Positions 1-7,533 of a DNA stretch of 26,286 bases are shown in pieces. How positions within the stretch are numbered: the first letter of the stretch is position 1; each line of letters opens with the position of its first letter. The position numbers and the translations under genes were made by a program. The notes beneath the pieces were generated by a model. It was given only the letters and a program-made list of their open reading frames with translations. It had not been told where the DNA came from and searched no databases. The DNA comes from Chthoniobacter flavus (GTDB lineage: Bacteria; Verrucomicrobiota; Verrucomicrobiia; Chthoniobacterales; Terrimicrobiaceae): contig CAMBAQ010000002.1 of NCBI GenBank assembly GCA_945863785.1, forward strand, positions 1 to 26,286, written 5' to 3'.

Positions 1-297
1 CCCAGTGGATTGAAGATAGTTTACAAGTTGTGCTTCATGGGTGGGATGTATTTCCTGAGTGGCCTTAAGTTCGAGAATAACGGAGTTATCCACGATCACA
101 TCGGCAACAAAGTCGCCGACTTGTTCTCCTTCGTAGTAGACCGGGATGCGGTGATTTTTAACCGCTTCAAAAGCGGCTTTTTTTAATTCGATAAAAAGGG
201 CGTTTTGATAAACGGACTCGAGATAACCTGGGCCCAACGATTGATGGACCCTCAACGCACACCCGATGATCTTCTCCGTTAAAACTGCCTTTTCCAT
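1..297 (-). CDS. GxxExxY family protein (PD-(D/E)XK nuclease-like), 3' end outside window
   Basis: This gene is on the minus strand, starts with ATG at 297 and runs off the window after 99 codons without a stop. I translated it by hand because it is cut by the window edge. The family-defining motif is present as G24-Y-L-E27-S-V-Y30, preceded by the usual RVHQSLGPG stretch. Further on, D66 followed by E76-L-K78 fits the D...ExK core of the PD-(D/E)XK nuclease-like fold to which the family is assigned. The cellular role of GxxExxY proteins is not established; nuclease activity is inferred from the fold only. It follows the two prepilin-like genes on the same strand after a 51-base gap that holds a degenerate repeat. 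Identity is secure; function is unknown. Confidence 0.85.
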   Translation of the reverse strand, partial: MEKAVLTEKIIGCALRVHQSLGPGYLESVYQNALFIELKKAAFEAVKNHRIPVYYEGEQVGDFVADVIVDNSVILELKATQEIHPTHEAQLVNYLQSTG

Positions 298-310
298 TTT
301 TGGGATGAGC

Positions 311-343
311 CCTGTTAATCTTAAAAATCCTGAAAATCCTGTC
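311..343 (-). repeat. Degenerate short tandem repeat upstream of the GxxExxY gene
   Basis: Read on the minus strand, the bases before the GxxExxY start form a loose tandem series: GACAGGATTTT, CAGGATTTTT, AAGATTAA, CAGGG. The unit is about 8-10 bases, centred on AGGATT. I recall similar ACAGGATT-type series upstream of GxxExxY genes in unrelated bacteria, but I cannot verify that here. It may be a transcriptional or transposition-related element carried with the gene. Confidence 0.5.
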
Positions 344-348
344 GAAAA

Positions 349-852
349 CTAATACCCCATCAGTGTCACAAAAGCGTTTGTCTTGCGGGAGGATGCTGGG
401 GCAGAGGCGGGGGAGGTGATGGACACTTCCACTCGGGAGAGGTTGGAAATGCCTGTATTCGTAGCGACACTGACAATTCCTAGAAATTGGACGCCCATGT
501 CGTTGATCGTGGCCTCGCTAGCGGGGGAGCTTTGGACTTCACATGTGTCGCTGAAAGCTAGGTAGTTGGTTCCATCCAAGGACAGGTCTATCGCCTTCGT
601 GTCGCCATGGGCGCTGATGGAAACGGGGCGGTTTGTGCCGGTGCTGGCTTGCAACTCGGCAAAGACTCTTTGGGCAATACTGGCGGCATCCGTCTCCAAC
701 ATGCTGTCTTTGGCCGTATTGAGGGCGATGGGGAGCATTCCCACGATGGCAACGACGGCGAAAGAAACGATCCCAATGGCCAACAGGACCTCGATAAGAG
801 AAAAGGCCTTAACGCTCCGGCTTGGCGTTGGGGGAGGGGCCGGAGGAATCAT
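349..852 (-). CDS. Verru_Chthon cassette protein B-like prepilin-type protein
   Basis: This 167-residue protein has a type IV prepilin-like N-terminus: a short proline-rich leader, then K15-A16|F17-S-L-I-E21-V followed by about 20 hydrophobic residues. The glutamate at +5 after the predicted cleavage point is the prepilin-peptidase hallmark; the residue before the cut is Ala instead of the usual Gly. The sequence style (short leader, AFSLIEVLLAIGI, then a polar Ser/Thr-rich domain) matches the Verru_Chthon cassette B family as I remember it. Its ATG overlaps the stop of the upstream D-type gene as TGATG, so the two are probably translated together. It is expected in the inner membrane or a pseudopilus-like assembly. 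Partner genes A and C are not in this window. The B assignment is from memory, so the letter is less sure than the prepilin class. Confidence 0.75.
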   Translation of the reverse strand: MIPPAPPPTPSRSVKAFSLIEVLLAIGIVSFAVVAIVGMLPIALNTAKDSMLETDAASIAQRVFAELQASTGTNRPVSISAHGDTKAIDLSLDGTNYLAFSDTCEVQSSPASEATINDMGVQFLGIVSVATNTGISNLSRVEVSITSPASAPASSRKTNAFVTLMGY

Positions 853-1550
853 CAGAGAGAACTCATCTCAAGCGTGCTTCGCCCGGTGTAGCGGGCGATG
901 GTGATGACCTCGAAGCCGCCGTTGATTTTCTTTTGGGCGGAGAGGATTTCGTCGTTTCCATCGGCGGAATCTCGGACGCCCTCGGTGAGAGCGACGACCA
1001 TCTGGCTTGAGTCATCGGGATGCGCGACACCGCCGTTGCTGTTGAATCGAATACCACCGATGTCATCGAGATCGGTTGAGGTGGGGTGTCCGGGTAGTTC
1101 CGTTGGGGATATCGACTGGCTGGCAAGGAGATCTGTATCTTCGCTGAAGACGCTGTCTTCGTCGGCCGGTTTATAAAATAAAACGCCGTCAGGGAGTTCG
1201 ATCCAGCGAGAGAGGGGTTCCCACTCTGTGTCGGCCTCGTTCTTTTGAAGTACAACCATGGCATCGGCTTCAGCGCCCTCTCGTCTCCAAAAAAGCACAA
1301 AAACATCGCGTCCTTTTTCCAATGCTGCGACGCGGGATTGTTCTAAAGTATTCATCACCGAAATCACGGCCCCTTTGCGTCCGGTAGAACCTAGGAGTGG
1401 GGTCAGGGAGGGGATGGCTAGAACCGCCAAAAGGCAAATGATCGCAGCTGCAGCGAGCAGCTCCATCAAGGAAAAAGCTCGTGCGCTCCGTAGGGTCAGC
1501 GGGAATTTCGGTCGGTTGCGGCTGCAAAAAATGGCTTTTGATGTCTTCAT
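852..1550 (-). CDS. Verru_Chthon cassette protein D-like prepilin-type protein
   Basis: This 232-residue protein carries a basic leader of 25 residues, then R24-A25|F26-S-L-M-E30-L-L and a hydrophobic helix, the prepilin/pseudopilin (GspH-like) N-terminal signature. The rest is a globular domain that includes the segment IRFNSNGGVAHPDDSSQ, the conserved region expected in the pseudopilin-like D family. Alanine replaces glycine before the predicted cut, as in the next gene. The gene starts at ATG 1550 without a recognisable Shine-Dalgarno sequence and ends in TGA, whose last base is the first base of the B-type start codon. It is the first gene of the unit, lying downstream of the aldolase terminator. 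Cassette members are predicted surface or secretion components; actual function is unknown. Confidence 0.78.
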   Translation of the reverse strand: MKTSKAIFCSRNRPKFPLTLRSARAFSLMELLAAAAIICLLAVLAIPSLTPLLGSTGRKGAVISVMNTLEQSRVAALEKGRDVFVLFWRREGAEADAMVVLQKNEADTEWEPLSRWIELPDGVLFYKPADEDSVFSEDTDLLASQSISPTELPGHPTSTDLDDIGGIRFNSNGGVAHPDDSSQMVVALTEGVRDSADGNDEILSAQKKINGGFEVITIARYTGRSTLEMSSL

Positions 1551-1744
1551 GATATGTGGATGTCAGTTTCAAAAATGGGCCCACTTCAATCGCCTTGAAG
1601 CGGTCTTGAAATAGGTCGGATATTGCAATTTTTTTATTTTAAGGAAGTTCCCCTTGGTGGCAATGTGTTTTTTCACGTCATCCGTCTGTCTGCTGGGCAA
1701 ATGCGATCCTTGGATGTGTGGATTTAAGCCGCGAGCGAAGACAA

Positions 1745-1779
1745 CAAAAAAGCGAGCCCGCCGTGGTGGCGGGCTCGCT
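1745..1779 (-). terminator. Intrinsic terminator of the aldolase gene
   Basis: A perfect 12-base-pair GC-rich stem (1751-1762 paired with 1768-1779) has a 5-base loop (1763-1767). On the minus strand it is followed directly by TTTTTTG. It lies 45 bases after the aldolase stop and in the correct orientation for it. On the plus strand there is no T-run after the stem, so it should act on minus-strand transcripts. It separates the aldolase from the Verru_Chthon pair. Confidence 0.93.
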
Positions 1780-1823
1780 GCGAAGGTGGGGGTAGCTTGG
1801 GTTTGGCCCAAGGGTAGGGTCAT

Positions 1824-2894
1824 TTAGGCGATGGTGACCTCTTTTGCGAGGTAGACATCTTGAATGGCATTGAGCAACTTGGCGCCATCAGCCATCGGAC
1901 GCTGGAAGGCTTTACGGCCCGATATCAGGCCCGTTCCGCCGGCGCGCTTGTTGATGACAGCCGTCATTATGGCGTCCTCGAAGTCGTGTTTGCCGGATGC
2001 GCCACCGCTATTAATGAGGCCGGCGCGGCCCATGTAGCAATTAACAACTTGATAGCGGCAGAGATCGATCGGGTGGTCGGTGGTGAGTTCGGAGTAAATG
2101 CGCTCGTCGAGCTTGCCGTAGCTCGAGGCGCCGGAGTTGAGGGCCTTGAAGCCGGCGTTATTTTCCGGAAGTTTTTGTTTGATGATGTCCGCTTCGATGG
2201 TGCAGCCGAGGTGGTTCGCTTGGCCGGTGAGATCAGCCGAGACATGGTAGTCTTTATCGCCCTTCACATTGAAGGCGGGATTACGCAGGTAGCACCAGAG
2301 GACGGTGGCCATGCCGAGCTCGTGGGCGAGAGCGAAGGCCTCGGCGACTTCTACGATCTCGCGGTGGGCGTCATCCGAGCCAAAGTAGATCGTGGCTCCA
2401 ATGGCCGTCGCGCCCATGTCCGAGGCTGTCTTCACTTTGCCGAACAAGATTTCCTTAAAGGCGTTCGGGTAGGTGAGGAGTTCGTTGTGGTTGATCTTAA
2501 CGATAAAGGGAATCTTGTGCGCGTATTTGCGCGAGACGGAACCCAGAACGCCAAAGGTCGAAGCGACAGCGTTGCAACCGCCTTCGATCGCGAGTTTGAC
2601 GATATTTTCCGGATCAAAATAGGCAGGGTTTTTTGCGAAGCTGGCTCCGGCGGAGTGCTCGATGCCTTGATCTACGGGGAGGATGGAAACATATCCGGTG
2701 CCGGCAAGGCGGCCGGTATTGTAGATCCGTTGGAGATTATTCAGAACGCGTTGGTTCCTGTCTGTGTGGGCGAAAATGCGATCCACAAAATCCGGGCCCG
2801 GCAGATGGAGCATGTCTTTGGAGACGGTCTTGGATGTGTGGTTGAGGAGGTAGTCGGCCTTGTCGCCGAGAGCCGTGGTGATGGTGTTGATCAT
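1824..2894 (-). CDS. fbaB: Class I fructose-bisphosphate aldolase (DhnA/FbaB type)
   Basis: This 356-residue enzyme is predicted to cleave fructose 1,6-bisphosphate to dihydroxyacetone phosphate and glyceraldehyde 3-phosphate in glycolysis and gluconeogenesis, in the cytoplasm. It belongs to the archaeal/FbaB-type class I family by length (E. coli FbaB is about 350 residues) and by motifs: LPVDQGIEH (72-80), KINHNEL (133-139), the Schiff-base lysine region EADIIKQK with K239 as the likely catalytic lysine, NSGGASG (295-301), and the phosphate-binding segment SGRKAFQRP (325-333). Nothing is missing at either end. The start ATG at 2894 has no Shine-Dalgarno sequence. It appears to be a single-gene unit, with its own terminator downstream and a divergent GNAT gene upstream. 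A related aldolase specificity cannot be excluded. Confidence 0.92.
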   Translation of the reverse strand: MINTITTALGDKADYLLNHTSKTVSKDMLHLPGPDFVDRIFAHTDRNQRVLNNLQRIYNTGRLAGTGYVSILPVDQGIEHSAGASFAKNPAYFDPENIVKLAIEGGCNAVASTFGVLGSVSRKYAHKIPFIVKINHNELLTYPNAFKEILFGKVKTASDMGATAIGATIYFGSDDAHREIVEVAEAFALAHELGMATVLWCYLRNPAFNVKGDKDYHVSADLTGQANHLGCTIEADIIKQKLPENNAGFKALNSGASSYGKLDERIYSELTTDHPIDLCRYQVVNCYMGRAGLINSGGASGKHDFEDAIMTAVINKRAGGTGLISGRKAFQRPMADGAKLLNAIQDVYLAKEVTIA

Positions 2895-3158
2895 GTTTTT
2901 TTCTGCTGAGTTTGCTGATTTATGTCAGGGACAATATTGGGTATAGACTACAGTGCTTAAAAATCATGCGAAATCCGATATGGATTGACTATGGGGTGTG
3001 TGCCTGCGAGGATAATTGGCATCTTATCTATGCCATTTCCCGTTTTTGCTATTATTTTTACAGCGCTCATAGGTTGTGTATGGTGGGTAAGCCGAGACGA
3101 TAAGGGGATTTCCTGATCAGCTCAGAGGACTGTTAAATTAGAGATTTTCAAAAACCCG

Positions 3159-3677
3159 ATGTTTTCTTGGATTTGTTTTGAGTGGGAACTTTCAAACTTG
3201 GACCTACCCGTCCCTTCGAGCGCGCCGCTTGTCATACGCGCCGCTCTGCCTAACGAGAAGGCAACTGTTTTAAAGGTGCTCTTGAGCGCGTTTTCGATGG
3301 ATAGTTCCTGGGGAGATATTAGTCGCCGCTTACAGGAAGGGATTGGACATTTTGTTGATCGAGCTTTTGAAAAAGCCGACCCGTCTTGCATTGTAGCCCT
3401 GCATGGTCAGCGCATCATTGGAGCTTCGTTGCTGGACACCAATACGGAGGCCGCAAACCACCTCTTGAGCGGACCTATGATTCTGCATGAGTATCGTAAT
3501 AGGGGTCTTGGTTCCGGAATGTTGGCGGCCTCGCTCACCTTCCTTAAAGATAAGGGCGTTTTGAACGCGCGGGGCGTGACGCGGGGGAACTCCATCTCGG
3601 CGCGCTTCATTTACACCAAATTCTCGAGCACTCAATCGCCCTTCACTCTCGATCCGCTCCAAGTATCCGGACGCTGA
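3159..3677 (+). CDS. GNAT-family N-acetyltransferase
   Basis: This 172-residue protein is a predicted acetyl-CoA-dependent N-acyltransferase. The acetyl-CoA pyrophosphate-binding motif A is clear: after LSGPMILHEYR comes R113-N-R115-G116-L-G118-S-G120 (R-x-x-G-x-G/A type). A later segment, TRGNSISARFIYTKF (141-155), matches the N..A..Y..GF-like region that closes the GNAT fold. The N-terminal 20 residues look non-conserved, and the true start could be slightly downstream; the ATG at 3159 has no Shine-Dalgarno sequence. It ends 37 bases before the ATP-grasp gene on the same strand, so it may be the first gene of that unit. The substrate (small molecule, peptide or ribosomal protein) cannot be told from sequence. 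Confidence 0.82.
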   Translation: MFSWICFEWELSNLDLPVPSSAPLVIRAALPNEKATVLKVLLSAFSMDSSWGDISRRLQEGIGHFVDRAFEKADPSCIVALHGQRIIGASLLDTNTEAANHLLSGPMILHEYRNRGLGSGMLAASLTFLKDKGVLNARGVTRGNSISARFIYTKFSSTQSPFTLDPLQVSGR

Positions 3678-3714
3678 AGCATTTTTTCGCTTCCCTCTGA
3701 AGGTCAGATAAGGA

Positions 3715-5184
3715 ATGGTGTGCCGCATGGCGCAAGGGTTTTTCGATCGTTACGAATCGGAGGGGTTTTTTGACGAAATGTTCGAGGGGGATGGTAAGGT
3801 TCGCCCACACTACCAGAGGATTCTGGAACGTTTCTCGGAAATGGATGCTCAGACATTTGAGCGAAAGCGCGCGCTGGCTGAAAAAGCCTATCTCAACCAA
3901 GGGATCACCTTTACGATTTACAGCGGAGATGAGGGAACCGAGCGAATCATGCCGTTCGATCTGGTCCCTCGGATTATTCCATCGGATGAGTGGAAGGTTC
4001 TCGAGCGGGGCCTCGAGCAACGCTTGCGGGCGTTGAATCTTTTTCTCCACGATATTTACCACGAGCAGCGGATCATTCGTGAAGGAATTATCCCCTTGGA
4101 AATCATCCGCACGGCGAAACACTATCGTCCCGAGTTGATCGGAGTCGACGTGCCGCACGATATCTACATCCATGTGTGTGGCACGGATCTCATTCGCGGA
4201 GCGGATGGTGGATATCTTGTTCTCGAAGACAATGGGCGCTGCCCGTCAGGTGTCTCCTATTTATTGGAAAACCGCCAAGCGATGAAGCGTGTGTTTCCGC
4301 ACCTCTTCAGTCGTTATCCCGTCCGCCCTGTGGACAGGTATCCGCAAGAGTTGCTGGCTGCATTACGTTATGTCGCGCCTCATGGTAATCTGGATCCGAC
4401 GGTGGTCGTGCTGACGCCTGGTATTTACAACTCCGCTTACTTCGAGCATTCCTTCCTGGCTCGCTCCATGGGCATCGAAATCGTCACGAACCAAGACCTC
4501 ATTGTGAAGGACGATTTTGTTTACATGAAGACCACGAAGGGCCTTAAAAAAGTGGATGTCATTTACCGCCGGGTGGATGATGATTTTCTGGATCCGACCG
4601 TGTTCCGCAAGGATTCCATGCTGGGTGTTCCAGGCATCGTGAATGCCTATCGCAAAGGAAATGTGAACCTCGCCAACGCACTTGGAACCGGCGTCGCAGA
4701 CGACAAGGTGACCTACTATTACGTTCCGGCCATGATTCGATTTTATCTCGGCGAGGAGCCCATTCTGCCGAACGTCGAGACCTTCCTTTCCGCTGTCGAT
4801 ACCGACCGCAAATATATCCTCGAAAATCTGGAGAACCTTGTCATCAAGGCTGCCAACGAAAGCGGTGGCTATGGAATGATGATCGGACCTAAAGCGACGC
4901 GTGAGGAAATCGAAAAATTCCGCGCCGCAATCATCGCCGATCCGCGTGGCTATATCGCTCAACCGGTAATCAGTCTTTCTCGCTCGCCCTGCTATTGCGA
5001 TGGGGTATTTGAAGGGCGGCACATTGATTTAAGGCCCTATATTCTGATGGGAGAAAAAACGACGATCATTCCAGGTGGTCTCACCCGCGTGGCCATGAGA
5101 AAAGGTTCCCTAGTCGTGAATTCCTCCCAGGGCGGCGGCACGAAGGATACTTGGGTATTGGATGAAGGAGGTCAGCCATGCTAA
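3715..5184 (+). CDS. Circularly permuted type 2 ATP-grasp protein (predicted peptide/amide ligase)
   Basis: This 489-residue protein matches the circularly permuted ATP-grasp family (DUF404/DUF407). Visible motifs include PFDLVPRIIPSDEW (80-93), the HDIYHEQRI helix (112-120), DVPHDIYIHVCGTDLIR (145-161), EDNGRCPSGVSYLLENR (171-187), and the ATP-contacting NLVIKAANESGGYG (374-387). HIDLRPYILM (436-445) and VVNSSQGGGTKDTWVL (467-482) complete the family core. The family is predicted to use ATP to form amide bonds in a small peptide or peptide-like product; no substrate is firmly known to me. The first ATG (3715) abuts an AAGGA (3710-3714). A second ATG at 3727, 12 bases after AAGGA, may be the real start. 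The 3' end overlaps the alpha-E gene by 7 bases. The cytoplasm is the expected location. Confidence 0.9.
   Translation: MVCRMAQGFFDRYESEGFFDEMFEGDGKVRPHYQRILERFSEMDAQTFERKRALAEKAYLNQGITFTIYSGDEGTERIMPFDLVPRIIPSDEWKVLERGLEQRLRALNLFLHDIYHEQRIIREGIIPLEIIRTAKHYRPELIGVDVPHDIYIHVCGTDLIRGADGGYLVLEDNGRCPSGVSYLLENRQAMKRVFPHLFSRYPVRPVDRYPQELLAALRYVAPHGNLDPTVVVLTPGIYNSAYFEHSFLARSMGIEIVTNQDLIVKDDFVYMKTTKGLKKVDVIYRRVDDDFLDPTVFRKDSMLGVPGIVNAYRKGNVNLANALGTGVADDKVTYYYVPAMIRFYLGEEPILPNVETFLSAVDTDRKYILENLENLVIKAANESGGYGMMIGPKATREEIEKFRAAIIADPRGYIAQPVISLSRSPCYCDGVFEGRHIDLRPYILMGEKTTIIPGGLTRVAMRKGSLVVNSSQGGGTKDTWVLDEGGQPC
5165..5172 (+). promoter_or_regulatory. Strong Shine-Dalgarno site for the alpha-E gene
   Basis: AAGGAGGT sits 5 bases before the ATG at 5178, inside the last codons of the ATP-grasp gene. 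It is the best ribosome-binding site I found in the window and fixes the alpha-E start. Its position supports coupled translation of the two proteins. Confidence 0.85.
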
Positions 5185-6137
5185 GCCGCGTAGCCGATTC
5201 TTGCTTCTGGCTGAGTCGCTATCTCGAGCGCGCTGAGACAAATTCCCGCATCCTTGATGTGAATATCCAGATTGCTCTCGATTTTGAGGAGAACAACGAT
5301 GAGAAAGTGCGCCAGCAATGGATGCCCATCCTTTCTGCAGCCAAAGAGCGGGAGCTTTTCCGCCAAATCCACGGCGAAGTCACCAGCGAGGCCATTATGG
5401 ATTTCGTGACTTTCGAGAAAACCAACTCGAGTTCGATTCTATCTTCCATGACGCTGGCTCGAGAAAATGCGCGCACCGTTCGCGAGCAAATATCCAGCGA
5501 GATGTGGGAGCAAATCAACCGCCTCTACCTCTATCTCCAAAGCCCTGCCGCGCGCACCGCATTTCGCGAAAGTCCCATCGGCTTTTTCCGTCTGCTCGTT
5601 GATAATCTCCATTCTTTTCAAGGGATCACGGATGCGACCATGACGCACGGCGAGGGGTGGCAATTCATCCAGGCTGGTAAATATATCGAACGCGCGGACT
5701 CCACCTCCCGAGTGCTCGACTTCAAATACCATCTCCTGCTCCCCAGCGGCGAGCAAGTCGGTGGGAACGTGGATATCACACAATGGATGGCCGTCCTCCG
5801 CTCCTGCAGTGCAATGGAGGCCTATTTCAAGATTTCGCGGGGACATGTCACAAGTTGGCAAGTTGCGGAGTTTTTGATCCTGCATGACACATTTCCAAGG
5901 TCGATCCGTTTTTGTGTGGATGCCCTCGATCAGGCCCTTCACAGCATATCTGGCGTTGATCGCGGTCACTTTTCCAACGAGGCGGAGCGTCTGTCCGGGG
6001 CTTTACGCTCGAACTTGGCATTTACCACAGTGGATAGTATTTTTCGATTTGGCCTCCATCAATATCTTGACCAAACTCAGGAACGATTGAACGAGATCTC
6101 AAACGCCCTCGCAGAAACTTACTACCGTTGGACCTAG
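5178..6137 (+). CDS. Alpha-E domain protein (DUF403), partner of the ATP-grasp protein
   Basis: This 319-residue, almost wholly helical protein matches the alpha-E family, named for its conserved glutamates. The N-terminus MLSRVADSCFWLSRYLERAE is the family signature. The motif recurs internally: RYLERAETNSRILD (14-27) and KYIERADSTSRVLD (168-181) are clearly related, 154 residues apart, which shows the known two-repeat build. Between them lies SILSSMTLARENARTVREQIS, also typical. Alpha-E proteins almost always accompany circularly permuted ATP-grasp proteins and are predicted to form part of the same ligase complex; the biochemical role is unknown. The gene overlaps the ATP-grasp gene by 7 bases and the next gene by 10. 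The start is set by the Shine-Dalgarno site at 5165-5172. Confidence 0.9.
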   Translation: MLSRVADSCFWLSRYLERAETNSRILDVNIQIALDFEENNDEKVRQQWMPILSAAKERELFRQIHGEVTSEAIMDFVTFEKTNSSSILSSMTLARENARTVREQISSEMWEQINRLYLYLQSPAARTAFRESPIGFFRLLVDNLHSFQGITDATMTHGEGWQFIQAGKYIERADSTSRVLDFKYHLLLPSGEQVGGNVDITQWMAVLRSCSAMEAYFKISRGHVTSWQVAEFLILHDTFPRSIRFCVDALDQALHSISGVDRGHFSNEAERLSGALRSNLAFTTVDSIFRFGLHQYLDQTQERLNEISNALAETYYRWT

Positions 6138-7018
6138 ACACACACAAAGCCGTAAAGCCACCACCATCGGCCCTCAAAGCCATAGACACCTATGCTTTTG
6201 AGGTTCTCCTTAAGCGAGTGGCACGCTCATTCCAGCTCTCTTTACGGATTCTACCGGTCTCGATTCGTTCCACGCTCTCCTTGGCCTACATGCTCGCCCG
6301 TGCCTCTGATTCCATTGCTGATGCATCCTCGGCTCCCGAGTTCCAGCGGCTAGCTCTTTTGCGTGCCCTTCCAGATTTTTATCCAGAAAAAAGTCCCGAT
6401 CTCGGATTGCACGGGTATGAAAAAGACCTTGTTCAGCGTCTTCCTGAGCTTTTGGAGGTGCTTAAGAGTATGCCCGATGCCGCGGCCATCATTGAAGCTT
6501 GGCGCGTTATCCTTCGTGGTCAGATATTCGATCTCGAGCGATTTCATTCGACGGAGTCCGGTGACCCAGCCCCTCCGCTTTCGCCCGAGGAACTTGATGA
6601 ATACACTTACCTCGTAGCTGGCAGTGTGGGTGAATTTTGGACCCGCCTTTGCTGCCAGCACATCCCGGGTTATTCCTCCAAGACCTTAGAGGAATTGTTG
6701 CCTGCGGCGCGCCGTTTTGGGCAGGCCCTCCAGTTGGTGAATATTCTCCGTGACCGACGCACGGATGCCGATATGGGGCGCGTCTATATACCCGACCAGC
6801 GCTTTTATGCTGAGATGGAGCATGTCGGCGAGTTGCTCACTGCCGGCGACGAATACACGGCCAGTGTGTTGCCACGAATGCTCCGCGCGGCCTGTTTGCT
6901 TCCGTTGTATCTTGCGCGTCGTACGCTCGCGCTCGTTGCCGAACATCCCCTTGGGGAACGCGTGAAAGTTCCCCGCTACATTGTTTGGGGCGCTTTGATC
7001 CGGGCGATGCTTCGCTGA
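6128..7018 (+). CDS. Squalene/phytoene synthase family protein
   Basis: This 296-residue protein belongs to the trans-isoprenyl head-to-head synthase family. Both aspartate-rich Mg2+/diphosphate motifs are intact: Y54-M-L-A-R58-A-S-D61-S-I-A-D65, and N205-I-L-R-D209-R-R-T-D213-A-D-M-G-R-V-Y-I-P. The middle segment EYTYLVAGSVGEFWTRLC (158-175) resembles the squalene-synthase type more than the phytoene type. Such enzymes join two prenyl diphosphates such as farnesyl diphosphate; the product here is unknown. There is no NADPH-linked hopanoid or carotenoid partner next to it. The only available start near the N-terminus is TTG at 6128, which overlaps the alpha-E gene by 10 bases and has no good Shine-Dalgarno sequence; internal Met54 is too late. 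Its place in an ATP-grasp/alpha-E unit is unusual. Confidence 0.87.
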   Translation: MDLDTHKAVKPPPSALKAIDTYAFEVLLKRVARSFQLSLRILPVSIRSTLSLAYMLARASDSIADASSAPEFQRLALLRALPDFYPEKSPDLGLHGYEKDLVQRLPELLEVLKSMPDAAAIIEAWRVILRGQIFDLERFHSTESGDPAPPLSPEELDEYTYLVAGSVGEFWTRLCCQHIPGYSSKTLEELLPAARRFGQALQLVNILRDRRTDADMGRVYIPDQRFYAEMEHVGELLTAGDEYTASVLPRMLRAACLLPLYLARRTLALVAEHPLGERVKVPRYIVWGALIRAMLR

Positions 7019-7020
7019 TT

Positions 7021-7452
7021 TCAGTTCATCAGGCTGACCACCCAACCGACTGTCGCTCCATAAAGAATGTGGGCGCCGAGTTGCGCTAACCCCGTTGCAG
7101 GTCCTCGCTCATGGTAGCGGGCTACAGGGTGGTGCTCCATGATCAAAATGGCCACCAAGAGCATAACCACAACACCGTGCAAACTCCCCAAGAGCGAACC
7201 TGTGAGCATATTGAAAGGCAAATGCGAAAGCCCCAGAAATGCCGCATAAAGATAAGAGAATCCAACTCCCATCGCCAAATGGATGCCCATGCCCACAGTA
7301 AAGGCCTTGGCATTCATCCCCACCACCAAAGCCCCGCCCGCCCTTATCACATCAACCTTGCTCCACCCGGCCCAGCGCGGAACAAACAAAAACAACGTCA
7401 TTATCAAAGTTCCGGCGCACCCAGCTACCAACAGAGAATACCATGTTTTCAT
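7021..7452 (-). CDS. Small four-helix membrane protein with intramembrane histidines
   Basis: This 143-residue protein has four predicted membrane helices at about residues 5-24, 47-73, 82-106 and 120-142. Helices two to four each carry a glycine-rich stretch with a histidine (G-I-H58, S-L-H92-G, G-A-H128), and a His-His pair (H107-H108) follows helix three. The general look is like the DUF6789 family of small membrane proteins, but I cannot confirm membership. The function is unknown; the buried histidines could bind metal or haem, or simply pack the helices. The start is ATG at 7452 with no clear Shine-Dalgarno sequence. It is convergent with the prenyl-synthase gene, with only 2 bases between the stops. 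Confidence 0.7.
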   Translation of the reverse strand: MKTWYSLLVAGCAGTLIMTLFLFVPRWAGWSKVDVIRAGGALVVGMNAKAFTVGMGIHLAMGVGFSYLYAAFLGLSHLPFNMLTGSLLGSLHGVVVMLLVAILIMEHHPVARYHERGPATGLAQLGAHILYGATVGWVVSLMN

Positions 7453-7533
7453 GGCTTATGTTCCGTCTCAGAAAAGTCTTGGGCAAGGTAGTCAATCACC
7501 CTCCCGCCAAAAAACTTTAATGAATTCCTGATT

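Noticed and set aside
1583..1603. Inverted repeat CTTCAA-TCGCC-TTGAAG upstream of the D-type gene
   Set aside because: Six base pairs with no context; such repeats are expected by chance in a window of this size.
1860..2909. Long plus-strand frame (349 codons) antisense to the aldolase gene
   Set aside because: It mirrors the aldolase codons, shows no domain and has no start signals; the minus-strand aldolase explains the region.
2912..3103. 63-codon plus-strand frame in the gap between aldolase and GNAT
   Set aside because: Cys/Tyr-rich composition unlike the neighbours, no Shine-Dalgarno sequence and no family resemblance; the gap is more likely the divergent promoter region.
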